Shown: piece by piece, positions 1-13,800 of the stretch
Layout of the letters: each line of letters starts with the position of its first letter
How positions within the stretch are numbered: position 1 is the stretch's first letter
DNA from: Berghia stephanieae
Lineage: Eukaryota > Mollusca > Gastropoda > Nudibranchia > Aeolidiidae
Assembly: GCA_034508935.3 (NCBI GenBank)
Contig: CM067444.1
Span: 33,817,693-33,881,692, forward strand
Reading direction: 5' to 3'
DNA length: 64,000 nucleotides
Position numbers and translations under genes: made by a program
The notes under the pieces: generated by a model
What the model saw: the letters and a program-made list of their open reading frames with translations, nothing else
Told to the model about the DNA's origin: nothing
Databases searched by the model: none

Positions 1-440
<440 letters not shown>

Positions 441-700
441 AAAATAAATAATCATATCCTTATAATCAACTGTTTATTAATTGTACATCATATACATTTT
501 GTCACGATCTTAGTGGATGGAAAGGGAGGGGGGGGGGGGGGGGGTGAAAGTGCATGGTTTCAAATTTCAACAATTGCTGAAATAGCTACTTTTTATCCGT
601 GAAAAATATTTTGTTGAAGAAATTCCATTATTTTAAACCTCTTGTCTCTTTGCTCTTTATCAATCGAAGTAGGATATTTCAATTCTTTACATTTTGTTAT

Positions 701-842
<142 letters not shown>

Positions 843-844
<2 letters not shown>

Positions 845-1244
845 GAATGAACTAATTGAAAGATATCCAAAACCCCGCCCCTTACGTTCGGCCAGTGATT
901 CCACAAAACTAGTTGTCCCTCGAATTCGGAAAAATGCTGGAATGAGATCTTTTCTCATTTCGGACCCTCTATTTGGAACGCCTTACCGCAGAGCATTCGT
1001 GAAAAAGAATCTCTGTCTATTTTTAAAGGTTCGCTTAAAACATATCTGTTTCGATTTTAGTAGATGGTATGAGAAGCAAGATAGGTTTGGTTTGTGTTGT
1101 GTGTTGTGTTGTGTGTGTGTGTGTGTGTATGTATGTGTGTGTGTGCTTGTTGTGTAAATGAATATGTTTCAGCTTAAGTAATTTGTAATTTAAGGGCTTA
1201 GAGTCTGGTGTCTCGGAGTTATAGCGCTATATAAGTTTTCAGCA

Positions 1245-1324
<80 letters not shown>
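843..1324 (+). mobile_element. 5'-truncated non-LTR retrotransposon (3' end, same family as 62675-64000)
   Basis: The sequence closely matches, in the opposite orientation, the 3' end of the LINE at the right edge. It starts in the C-terminal coding segment (residues ELIERYPKPRPLRSASDS), continues through a GT-rich 3' UTR and the terminal piece GCGCTATATAAG, and ends in an (ATT)n tail at about 1245-1324. A one-base difference (GAGATCTTTTC here, GAGATCCTTTTC in the other copy) shifts the frame just before the last 30 or so codons, so this copy is dead. The open frame at 843-1157 is the remnant. Abrupt 5' truncation plus a microsatellite tail is typical of incomplete target-primed reverse transcription. 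Confidence 0.88.
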
Positions 1325-2620
1325 GGATGGATGGACGTGTGGATAGATAGATTGATTTGACGTCAGTGATGGAGTGTCTAGTCTTGTAACAAATGTTAGC
1401 ATTGGTGAGTGCGGTCCGTGACTAGGTGGGTGACGACATGCCTTGTGTCTCTAAGTAAGATGCTATTGCATCACTCGACTCAGGTGCAAATTTATAGGCT
1501 GGTTGTAGGTAATGGGGCATCAGAATAGAAATCAAAAAGGACATTTAATAACATGTGACATGTAATATGTTTCCATATATAGCTTGCTGAATGAATCATT
1601 GCGAAGCGCATTGAACATGGTAAACCTCAATAAATCTACTAATAAATTTCACGTCTATTCTTTTATAGGTAGGTAGACCGTAGAAAGACATCTTAATTGT
1701 TTTTTTTTTTAGTTTCTAGGGAAAGGGGGTGGTGGCTGCAACATTTCTGCGCAGTCGTCTTTTGTGAAACTTCCGACTTCCGTCAATATGGTGGACAATT
1801 TGCCAAAGTGAAAGTATCCACAGAGAGACACTTTAGACACACTTGGTCAACGATCTCATGACTTCTGACATGGATATTTGAGAGTAAGCTCGTGTTTCCC
1901 CATCATTTGATGATAGGAATTAGTTCAAATAATATAAGATGCAATTTCTATTTTTATCGTAGCGAGGTTTGTATATATTGGGAGCCAAACTAGACGACAG
2001 TCAGTAAAGTAAAAGTTGTTCCTGATTGACTGATTAGATTGGAGCTTGGCTTGTGTGTGTAAACCAGGTATTGCACAAGAAAAATTGAAAATACGTGGAT
2101 TTCATTGAATATGGTCTCAAATTAAAGGGCTTGAAAGTTAAAAACAGTGGTACAAAAAGTAGTGTGAGATCTTGTATATTTAAATATGTATCGCCAATAT
2201 AACTGAGTCGTTAGTGATGAGTAAAATTAAAATCTGCTGTTAGAGTTAGTAGAGTGACTGTTTTGTCAGTTTTGAGTTTGATTTCGATGGTTGTCTTATC
2301 CCCGGCATGTGATAAATCTACACTCATGTAATTTCAAATTTTCACAGAAATTATATTGACAAACCAGTGATGATAATAATAAAAAGATAAACCTCATTTG
2401 TTAAATAACTTCGTTGGTTGATTGTGACAGTACCTACTACTTCACTACTAGTATGACGATTAGAATTAGAATGTTAGATATAATAATATAAGATAAGATG
2501 AACTTTAATTATCTACTTCTTCTGGAAATTTGTATTGGGTATTGCCATTGACTAATAAAAAATAAATGAATTATAATTATAAAGAGGTTTATTAACAAGA
2601 CTAAACACAAAAAGGCTGTC
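1325..2620. other. intergenic, no gene recognised
   Basis: AT-rich sequence without a credible coding frame. A short stretch near 1600-1650 (AAGCGCATTGAACATGG followed by ACCTCAATAAA) resembles the SINE tail found elsewhere in the window, but no head is recognisable. Confidence 0.5.
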
Positions 2621-2709
2621 ATTATTCCCAGACGCCTGTCTGGGGATAATAAAAATTCGTTATCCCCAGACAGGTGTCTGGGGATAACCAATTTTTGTTA
2701 TCCCCAGAC
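2621..2709. repeat. cluster of palindromes (CCCAGAC/GTCTGGG)
   Basis: Two palindromes and one half-site lie in tandem: arms TTATTCCCAGAC / GTCTGGGGATAA at 2621-2650, arms TTATCCCCAGAC / GTCTGGGGATAA at 2660-2687, and a lone TTATCCCCAGAC at 2698-2709. They are separated by short A/T-rich spacers. Each could fold as a hairpin with a 3-4 nt loop. The organisation resembles subterminal binding sites of a MITE, but no outer terminal repeats were found. Confidence 0.8.
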
Positions 2710-3365
2710 GCATGTAGCAAGTGGGCAGAAAGATTTTATGCAAAATGCCAAACTAGGCGTGAAAAATACCAAATATTCTGGAAAAAATACTAGTGGTTGT
2801 GTCCCAAAACAGTTAATATATCAAGTGATATTTAACACAAGATAAAAGTAAATAGTGATCAAATGTCAAATCCAGCTCTTTTTAAAAAAATATTTTAAAG
2901 CATATGGATCAATGAAATTTCTTTTGTTACTTTGATCTTAAAACGTCAAACTGGCAATTCGACTTTTTATTTTCAACCAGGAAGAAAGTTGTTAATCATC
3001 AAATCTGTTCATAGTCCACCAACCATTTAAATTTTCATTACCAACCTACCTGTTAACTTTATTGATCATCTCTTGTTTCTATAATTTGCTCATTCTGGCC
3101 ACAATTTTGGGGACGACCGGGAATAATTTTTATGTCGCGGACAAATTCCTAGGCCATGGTGTTGTTCGCCCCAAAGCCCAAAACCTACACCTGTTATTTT
3201 CCTGTCTGCTTCGCACAAGACAATACAATTTAGTATCACACGTCCACAAAACTAGATCCAACAACATATTTTTATTCGAATCAGAGATGAAAATAACTAC
3301 CAAAACAAGGAAGCAAAAATGGTGGAAATATGTTGAGCTCATATATGAATTTAAAATATTCCGAT

Positions 3366-3530
3366 AGCGGTGTGGATAGGCAGCTCAGTGGGTAAGGCCA
3401 CCTTTCATTTTACTCCTTTTAGCTGCACAGATTCGATCCAATCTGTGTCAGCACCCTTGAGTTGTCATGCACAGTGGTTAAAATTTTGACCTCTCTTTTG
3501 CTGTGGAAATAAAGGAGATTGAGAGTCCCA
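3366..3530 (+). mobile_element. tRNA-derived SINE
   Basis: An A-box-like stretch (GGCAGCTCAGTGGGTAAGG) is followed about 40 bp later by a B-box-like stretch (CAGATTCGATCCAATC), the internal RNA polymerase III promoter of a tRNA-like head. The body is unrelated to tRNA. It is too diverged and extended to be a functional tRNA gene. Confidence 0.65.
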
Positions 3531-4353
3531 TTGGTCAACACCTTTGTCTTGGGGTTCTTTTTAGTGGGCTTAAGAATCATGTACTTGGGTGGGCAATATT
3601 TCCTATTGAGATGGGAGAAGAGATCAGGACGAGTGTGTAATAATTATCCATGTGCAGTCTCCTGCCACATCCAGTGTACAGAGTCTGTCAACACATCGAA
3701 CGTTGCTCTGTGTGAGGTGCTGTCCTTCTTTCCAGAGTAAAATTTGAAATTGTGACAGTAACCAGTGGCACTGTCACAAAGTTTTAAAAAACTTGATCCC
3801 AAACTTATCTGGCTTGTCAGGATTGCAGAGACCAGAGTTTTTTTTTTACATTTACCCACGCAACGCTTCCGTTCACACGGTACAATTGTAATGGTCTTGT
3901 AACCTTGTAAATCCCCATCGCCTGATGGATAAAAAACTTTTGACTAATCAAAATCAATGACTGTTTTACTCTTACTACATTTCCTTATGAGTATGAGGAT
4001 AATGGAAAATTCCATTTATGTCAAGGCGGTGTCAAGGTGCTAAATATAGATGCCGACGCGGAAGCTATAGTAACCTCGTTAAATATAAGGCATTGCCACA
4101 GTAGTCGTGGGATTTCCTGTTTGGTAATCTTGGCGCAGTCGCACCAATAGACTTAATTAAGTATTGCTGGTGAATAACATATTACTGTTACAGTTTGTGT
4201 GGAATCAAAATTAGAATGTTAGGGTTTTGTGTTGATATTTATAATGATTTTAATGGAAATATTTTCCTCATTCAAGGACCTTCAACTACTGACTGAATAT
4301 CAAGTTGCTCTTCACATACTTATTCTGTGTTGTGAATTGCAATGCTTAATAAC

Positions 4354-4735
4354 ATGGCCAGACTAGTTTCTGTTTGTGACTCTTATGAGAGCTATGAATT
4401 CAAAAGGCGGCAAGCACCTTTTGAAGTTGATGGAATAAAGGTAATTAAGACACATTTTTGTTATCAGGTTCATATTATGGATAATGACTGTTTTAATAAA
4501 TTTTTTAGTGTGTGTGTGTTTTTATGTGTTCTTTTTTTTTTTTTTTTTTGGTCTTTTTCTTCTTTATTTGAGACCTTTGCCAGCAACTCTACCTTCAACA
4601 AATCTTACTTTTTTAAATACTTCAAACTGACTACAATAAATCATTCCTTGTCTGAAAGTGAAAGGAAATATATCAGATTAATGCAATGCTTGTTTTATTT
4701 CACTTATTTTAATTATTTACTTACACTTATTTATT

Positions 4736-4770
<35 letters not shown>

Positions 4771-4782
4771 TTATTATTATTG

Positions 4783-4821
<39 letters not shown>

Positions 4822-7800
4822 TATTATTATTATTATTATTATTATTGCCGTTGATATATGCCGTTTTGATTTAGTGACCAAATCGACAAAGTTGTTTCAA
4901 ATATAATCCACTAAGAATTCTCTATTTTTATTTCCAAAGCTGGTACATCTTTTCCACATAATGTTGTTATATACCTCATTGTTTTAACATTCTTGAATTG
5001 ATGTATAATATATAATGAGAAATTTATATTTGATGGCCACAATTGAAATGTATATTGGGAGGGGGCGGGGGTGCATTTCACATGAATAATTCATAAACAT
5101 CAATCTTATTTCTATATAGACCTGTAAATTCTCAGTCAATTAACTGAGATCAGTCAATTCGTCATATTCAAATATCAAAAAAAAAAAGAAATAAAGAAAC
5201 GAAGAAAGAAAGAATTCATGAATCGTAGTCGGAATGACCATGAAGTAATTAGGAACCTTCCACAGCGCTACGCATAGCTCAAGGGCCATTTTTATTTACG
5301 ATAGATATATTGCCAAGGCTAAGCGATGCTTCTTAGAATTGCCGTGTCTGAACACACCCCAGTGTATTTTCACACAGCCTTCGTGAAATTATCTTTTCAC
5401 TTTCCAAACCCAATGGTAGCCAATTTTAACTGAGCTGCCGAGCGATAAATTTAACTGTTTCATCTAAGCCAAAATTGACCACATTTACTTGGTGGAACCT
5501 AAAAGTATAGAAAAGTTTAAAGCGAAAGCCGGAAGTGCGTTATGAAGACACCTTCAAATCGAAAGTTATATGATTGCTACAAGCACATCTCGATTGCCTC
5601 ACGTTATAAACAAACTGGTTGACCGTTTCTTCACTGATTGGGTACCTAATTATAAGAAACAATTGTAAGTAGCCTAATTAATTCCCACGTAATTAGTTTT
5701 CTGCCATTGTTTTGCTCAAGTGAGCTTGCTGTTTACTATTCATCTCGATTCTTTGGATTTTTCTGATACAAAGAGTTTCAGTGAGTTTCAGTCTCAGTCA
5801 ATTTTTATAGAGCTCATTTACAGGTCTATTCTAAAGCTATTTTAAAAAACCGTTTCGGTGTTCTTTTACAATGTATCTCCTCTTTATTGTGCAATTTATC
5901 TCCTTCATAAATTAATAGGGGGGAGGGGGTCGTGAAATGACTGAGTGGTTAAGGCATTGCAATGTGACCCAGATGGTCCCCTGGATTTGAGCCCAGCTTC
6001 AGGCACTTTCTTGGGGAAGATTATTAACCCCCAATTTGCTCTCTTTGGATGGCATGGGTGATTCCTGTTGACATCAGGCATTTGATAGATTATCTATATT
6101 CCATCTCGGGTGGGGGGGGGGGGGGGGGGGAGGGGGGACTTTTTTGCAATATTTTTTAAAAAGTTAATCCTGATCGCCTTGCCTTCCTTTGTTGTTGACA
6201 TTCATCATTCAAGTAAACAGTTTTAACAATATTTAGTTTTCGTGAATATCTCAACTTGATTCACTTTCCAACTGTCAATAGCAAACAAAATTACTAAAAC
6301 AGGTTGTACATGTATGGTTGATTGTTTTTAAAAAAACGAAGTTTTATTTTCCTTGTTTCAGATGATAATTCAATTTTATGATAAATGTATGGAATGTGGA
6401 AACAGATGCGGAATGAAACTGAAGGATTTGGAACAGTTCACAAATAAATGGAATACCCTATCAAAAGATGAAGTTGCAGTTGCTCTTTTGGTTCCGAGCA
6501 AGGAATTCTTCAGCTCCCTCTCCAATTTAGTGCCTTGTGTAGGTTGTAAAAAGAGGTAAATTTTAAAATTTTATTATACATGTCTGATTTTGTATTCTTG
6601 TTTTATGACACTCTCTTTAGGACTCATAGTTCCCTGGTTCGAGTTCTCCTGTGGGCAGCACAAGGCTGAGTCCTTGGAAAAAACTCTTTACTCACATTCT
6701 CTCACTACACTCAGGTATAAAATGAATACTTGGTCGTTAACGGCATTGTTTTATAAAAAATATGTAAAATCGTCTAACAGGCATCTTGTCTCATCTTACA
6801 TGTAAAGTGTTGCTGTTGTCTTGGTTTCCATTATAATAAAAGCTCAAGTTTTTTTATAGGCACCTAATATTGAATCTACTAAAGGCTTCAATCATTTTTC
6901 TGTAAATCCCCGCAATGGAATCTCTTCATTTACTTTAATACAAAGTGCTTTAGAGTGTCTCACCTCTAAACCAACCTGACTTTATACTTCTTTGAAGCGA
7001 TGAGTCACATGTGCATATACTTTAAACCATGAGCGTAACACTCACTGTTGTCATTGTTGCTGTATGCATCCATGGTTTGTAATATCTTATTAAAACGACT
7101 TAATTACACTTTGGAAAATGATTTCATTCCTATGAAATTTATTCAATGAATGTAATCTGTTATTATTTTCTGCCTTCCTCCACCTCCATGGTATTTTAGT
7201 GTGGAAAGATTGTATCAACAGTTGCAAAAGTCCCAACATCCTGCTATAGAACCATTGGTGATCACACCTAGAGGAGAACTCTCAGTTCATTTCAACTATT
7301 TGTTCTCTCCTCCATCACTCTTCTCACTCTTCTTTGTTCATGGGTAAGTGTTAGTGTTAGATTTGTCATCGTCATCAAAATCATCATCATCATCTTTTTC
7401 TTCTTCTTCTTCTTCTTCTTCTTCTTCTTCTTCTTCTTCTTCTTCTTCTTCTTCTTCTTCTTCTTCTTCTTCTTCTTCTTCTTCTTCTTCTTCTTCTTCT
7501 TCTTCTTCTTCTTCTTCTTCTTCATTATTATTATTATTGGTATTATTATTAATATTTTTCTTTTTTGATATACTCAGTGGGTTTTTTTTCCTCTCAGTCA
7601 ACCGCTGTGATTGATGCTGTGGTTGCTTTTCTTTACTGAGGCTCGTTTGATAGTGTATCAATTACAGCCTGGATTTGAAACTTTGTCACATGACGAAACT
7701 TTTCCTTTTACTAGTTTCCTGCTCAACAAACTGGTTTTACCTCTGGTCATTTCCATTAACGAGAAGTCCTTTATGGGGACAGGGATTGGCATTTTGGACA

Positions 7801-10800
7801 AGGGGGTGGGAGGGTGGGCTCACCTTTTTTTTCCGCCAGTGTATTTTAATTTTACAGAGCATTTTTGTTTGCTGTCTCTTTGATTTAATTACGGAGAGTG
7901 ATCGTAAATATTGTTAAACACATAATTTTTGGCCTTTTGCAGAGTTACTCTTATAGATTATGAGGTTTTTTTTTCAATTTGACATCACAGAATTAATATG
8001 CCAATTAACACCACTAGAATATGACTTAATTATCTACTTACTTTTTCTAATCAACAACCAGCTGAGGCTTTCGGCCTTGTGCCATGGCATTAAAGATAAA
8101 TGTCTTTTGTAGTTGTTCCTGGTGCTTGCACAGTGTACCACACTATAGTTATTTTTGTTCATCTTCGTTAAAAAATTATATATATATATTTAATTCTTTT
8201 TTTAACATTTTCTCATTTCAGTTCCAAGCTTCATTTAGTGGTGGAGTCAATTCCAAGAAAGAAAAAAAATAAACGTTGCAATCTGCATTCCTTAGATACA
8301 CACAAAACAAGGTCTATAGGGTAAGCATTGCTAATTATTTGGTTGTCATTTTGCCCACATAGAGGAGTGTGGAGTAAAAATAAAACTAAAATTTTTATTT
8401 TATTTTTTATTTCTATTATTTTTATTTATTAAAAAAAAAACGTTTGTTGGAATATAAACATTTGTCCTTCTTTTCTTTCTCATGATGTGTAGCTGCTGGA
8501 TAGAAGCCTGGGATGCCCTGTCTAATGGATGTCGAGAACGAATCTTGGTCATAGATATGAATAAACTACTGGTGACAGTCGATTCCTATCTTGAAAAGCA
8601 TAAGTGAGTTTTCAGGGTCACATGACCAACAAAGTGTGGACTAAGGATTAACTGGTTCTATCTCCACATTTCTTCAAATTGAGAAAAAAAATTATTTAAA
8701 TTATTTATATTTTGTTGATAGCTGTATATTAACATTTTGAGCTATTTTCTCGATTTGAATAAAACAATTTTTAGCAATTGAAACCATTTAAAACCTGATT
8801 GTAATGCATGTAATATCTTATAATCTTTCGAAAATTGAAGAAGGAACCAGTTAATACTCGTCCCACGAGACATAGAGGTAAGTCCTTTCTTTGAGCAAAC
8901 TTGCATCTGATTTAGGTGAAATTGGTACATAGAGACAATATTTGATGACAATTGTTTAAATTTTAAATTAATAATTTTTTTTTTATAATTAAAAAAAAAA
9001 ATTTACATTAAGGAAAGTGGTGAAAATAGTTTTGTTTTCTATTACTCACCAGTGAATCAGTTTTTCTAGATCAAACTACATCTCTATCCCAAGACATTAG
9101 TACTTAGCTTGTAGTATTAAACTTTAGACTGGTCTATAAAGGAAATAAAACTTTAATATTTGTACCTAATGTAACTTTGCCATTGTTCCCAAGCGTACGA
9201 TAATCATCCTCATATGTGATTGTTTTATCTTGTTTAGGTGCTTTCTTGGATTGCTGGAAAATCAGATTTTGAGACTATATTTTCTTCGATGCATTTCTTT
9301 CTGATACAAAAATATCTAAGTGTGTACCTTTTATTAAGGATTCTGTTCAGATGTATGGTTGAATTCTAGTTCAATGCTTGGATCATATTTTGTATTTTCC
9401 CATTTAACTGGTGAATTCTAAAAACCTACAGTTAATAATTGAAGCAAAAGTGTTCCTTGTTTAAAGTGATGCTAAGTTATTTGACGCTGTGGATTGTAAA
9501 TAATAATGAACAAAAATGGATATAATGGCTTTGCAAAAGAACAAATTATCAAACTGAACCTTTTGGGCTTGCAGAGATAAGACATGCCAAATATTTCTCT
9601 GCTGTCTCTCTGTATTTTAAGTGATATATGAATGTTTTTTAATGTTTTTGTTATTGGCTGAAAAAGGGTCTTGAGCCCGAAACGTTCTGTGATTGGTATT
9701 TTGTTCTTGTTCATAGCCATTATATTCATTTTTCTTCATCATATTTTAAAATGGATTTATTAAAATATTGTCTTCATTACTGTACTTTTGTCTATGTCAA
9801 CAGATTCTGTAGTGAATGCAAATCCAAGGTTTTACAGGCCTATCACATATTAATTGGGGAACAAGAGAGTTCTAAAGAGGCTGGTTACTGTCCTGCCCTG
9901 TATGAAAATCTACGATGTTGCACCAAAGACAGACACATCCATGTCCTAAATGATACCGATTTCATTGCTCATCTGCTGGAAAAAGCAGAGCCAGAATTTC
10001 TCGAAAGGTGAATCATTGTTACAATTTGTTGACATTATCACGGATGCCAGATTGTCTGCTTTTCAGAAATCCTGACATACGTTTGGCTGTTTTTGATTTT
10101 TTTAAATATTTCAAAATAGTTCACTAAATATTAATAGTAAGGTTTTGTTCCAAAAAAAAAATTCAAAACTTGCAGGATTTTAAACCAAATGTGCTGGCCC
10201 TTATGCATCTTTTTTTTTTTCATTTACTGAAAGCATGCACATGTACAAACTGAAAATACTTCTTACACTGTTTTGTTATGACTTATAAAACGAATGTGCT
10301 CTCAGTGATTGGGAAACTTTCCAACTGGTATACAGGCATAGTTGGACACTGGCTTATATCATCAGTGACTGGGTACCTGGGTCCAATATTGGGTTTGATG
10401 GAAAGTACTCTATACTGTGCCTGCATCCTAATTCTAGGGTGATAAACTATTGGAGGAAGGAGGCAGTTCTTATCCTGACATATTTTCTATTGAATGCAAT
10501 GGTCAGGTGAAGGAGTAGTCTCTAATTACAAGAAATTGACTGATTATTTCAAACCCTTCATTTCGTTATTTACAACATTCAGTATGTATTTGTATCCTGT
10601 TCAGTACTTGGATAGAAAAGCTAGAAACAATATTTTAGAATTCTACTCTATCCGTGTATTGCTTTCACAATCTCCAAATCTCCCCACACTGATTTTTAAC
10701 ACATTTCCAGTAAGCGGGACCGACACGCTAAAACGTTAGACATTGCTCAAGAAGAAGTGCTCACATGCCTGGGGATTCACATCTTTGAAAGGTTACATCG

Positions 10801-13800
10801 AGTCTGGCAGAAAGTGAGAAGTGAGGAACAAACTTGGCTGCTTCTCTTTTATATTGGAATGGATTGCCTGAGGAAAAGTTACCAGGTTAGAGTTTATGTT
10901 TTCATTTATGTATTTATTGTTGCTAGATATCTCAGATTTATTAGCATTCTTGTGTTTTTAGGATCTATGATTCATTATTCTGTCTTTATTATTAAGAATC
11001 AGTGCTCTGAATGTGTATATTGGTCATATGTCTCAAATCTCCGCTGTTTCAATTCTGAACTGATCGCAGCCCGTATTGTGAAATTATATGTGTGTGTGTG
11101 TGTTTGAAATTTATATATATTAAGTGTAGTCTGGATCCTCTAGTTAAAAGGCTACTACAACAACCACGACAAGGAAGAAGATTATCACTTTATCAAGTAC
11201 TATGCTATTTTCATTGTAAATAGTGGAAATAGATAACTCCTATTAATTTTATTTTGTCTGGTTGAAAGCACCTTATCTGTATTTACTATTTCTTTAATAA
11301 TCTTTCCTTTTTTATAGTGTCAATATCGTGTCAATTCCTGTGTATTTTGATATTTATATATTTTAACAGTTTCGTCATTAATAGGAGCATATTGGTCCAC
11401 TTTGTTTCTGATAAAATGTGCATTCCGCGAATGCTGCAAACATTTTAAAAAATTAAATTGTGAATTTGCCTCAATTGCATTAACAACAGTCTGCACTTGA
11501 AGAGAAACAAGGGGTGTCCAATTTGGAATTGATGTGTGAAGAACTTGAGGAGAAAGAAAAAAGGCAAGAGGAGAAGAGAGAGTTAAAGAGACAGAAGAAA
11601 AAGCAGAAAAAAGCCAAAGCTCAGAAAAGTACTCCTTGTGAAAGTGATAAAGATTCATCTGTGATAGAGGAAGTTTGTAAGGTGAGTGGATTTAAGCATT
11701 GTGTTAGTTAAGTGGAATCTTGTTTAGAATTTTTGCATATCAAAGTAACAAGTTAGGGAGCAGGCAAGTTGGGAAATCGGGAAAAAATAGGGAATTTTTC
11801 AGGGAGTCAGGAAATCTTGGGGAAAATTGGGGAATTTGCTGGTACAAATGTACGACATGATGTGCCAAATATTTCTCTATTGTCTGTCTGGATTTGAAGT
11901 GATGTATTTAGGTGTTGGGTTTTTTTTTGTTAGTGGCTGAAGAAGGGTTTGGAGCCCAAACTGTTCCATGCTTGGTATTTTTGAAGGTGTTATATTCATT
12001 TTTTTTGTTCATTACTTTTTATAGTCCACAGCTTCTAGCAGCTTATAATAATAATATGATATATATTTAGTTTAAAATCACTTTGATGTATGTGTCAAGA
12101 TTGTTAGAGTTAGATGGTTCTGAGAAGAAAAACAACAACTTTGAATAAGCCACTTAGTCGGGAAGAATTATACATTCAGATATAACAAATTGGCTTAAAT
12201 GTTTGCATTAAAAACTCAACCCGCTTATTTCTAGCCACATTATAGCATGATTATAATGGTTATCAGTATCATCAGGAGATAAAATTGTCACTTTTTAAAT
12301 GACAATAATCAGTTTTGATAATATTAGAAGAGCGTTTTTAAGAATCCTTTATATGTTTGTAAATTAATTGAAATATCCATGGCTTTGAACACAAAAGAAC
12401 ACAAACTGTTCAGCTTGGGCAAACTCAACTATTCAGGAGATTTTTTAAAAATCTATAATGATTTGATGATCCAGCGGATGTGAATGGTTTTGTCACGAGT
12501 CAAAACAAAACATTTTCAGTGGATAGTTTTTCCCAATATTTATCACTGGTCGAATAATTATATTGGCCTTAAGATTAGAAAACCATCATGTTCTTTGAGT
12601 TGAATAGTTTGCAACAAAAGCGATGTGTACTTATTTGCAGGTCTGATAACCCAAATTGTTATGGCCTCTCATTATTGTATTGGAAATACTCTCAAACCAA
12701 TGTAAGATATTGCCCATCACACCAATGTTAAATCAAGCCCATTCTTGGAGGTCCCAATAGATTACTTGGTAGAACACTCACTTCACATGCAAAGGGGCCA
12801 AGATTAATCCCAGGTGTTGTCGAGATTTTTTCTGACCCCCCTGTTCACATAGCAGTGATTGGTAGCTGGGTCTGTTCAATGACTAGTTTTATACTTGCAT
12901 TTGGTTATCAGACTTGTTAATATGCATGTTCACTTAGGATTAAAGCCATCGAATTAGTGCAATTGATATGTCCTGATGTATTGTATTATTGCACATTTAA
13001 ATCTTTTCCTTCTCAGTGTTCGTCTGTTGAGCCAAACAATCCCAGAGAACACCAACACTCCAAGCCTTACAGAAGTCATCACCCTGACCACTGTGGTGAT
13101 GCTAACTTCAATTCATTGACTGTGTCTCTACAGGACTGTAGTCTGAGGCATCAGCCGTCATGTGCCGATCACAACTGTGCTAGCACAGATAAACCTCCAA
13201 ACTGGTTGGAATCTCTCGACACGGACAGTTGTGAGAGTTGTAGTATTCAAGGTTCCAACGAGGGGTCAGAAGGTAAATTTCTTTTAGAACTATTTTGAAA
13301 AACTTATATTGTCTTTCTTCTTAACCTATTTTTTAAATGTTACTTTGTCGAATTGCATGCATTTTAAACTTTTTCAAGCTCCTCACACTATCACTCGGCC
13401 AATAACAATTTTAAAAAGAAAATAAATTGAAACAATTGAATCTACCGTTCTTTCAATAATTACATGTTACAATTGGAATCTGATTCGAGAAGAGCGTTCC
13501 AGTCTTTGATAGTGCAGGGTGCAAATGATATTTGAAGATGTTTAAGTTTGTAGATTGGGTTTTATTGTTTTTGAGTGGATTTTTCTTTGAATGCATGAAT
13601 TTCGTTGTGTGTCTGGTTGTTCTAGTGAGATGGCTGTCATTTTCTTTGTAAGTCAAAATATTTCAACTGATAGGGTTTTTGTTTTTAACTTTTAAACTTA
13701 TAATTTGTCATTCATAGTTTTCATGTTTGATAGGCTGGTTTTATAAGTAATATGTTTCAGGCTGTCTGGATTTTAGTTTTTTTATTAATGTTTTTATTGT

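Noticed and set aside
7292-7661. Poly-Lys, poly-Glu and poly-Ser frames
   Set aside because: All come from the (TTC)n microsatellite in GGNBP2 intron 3.
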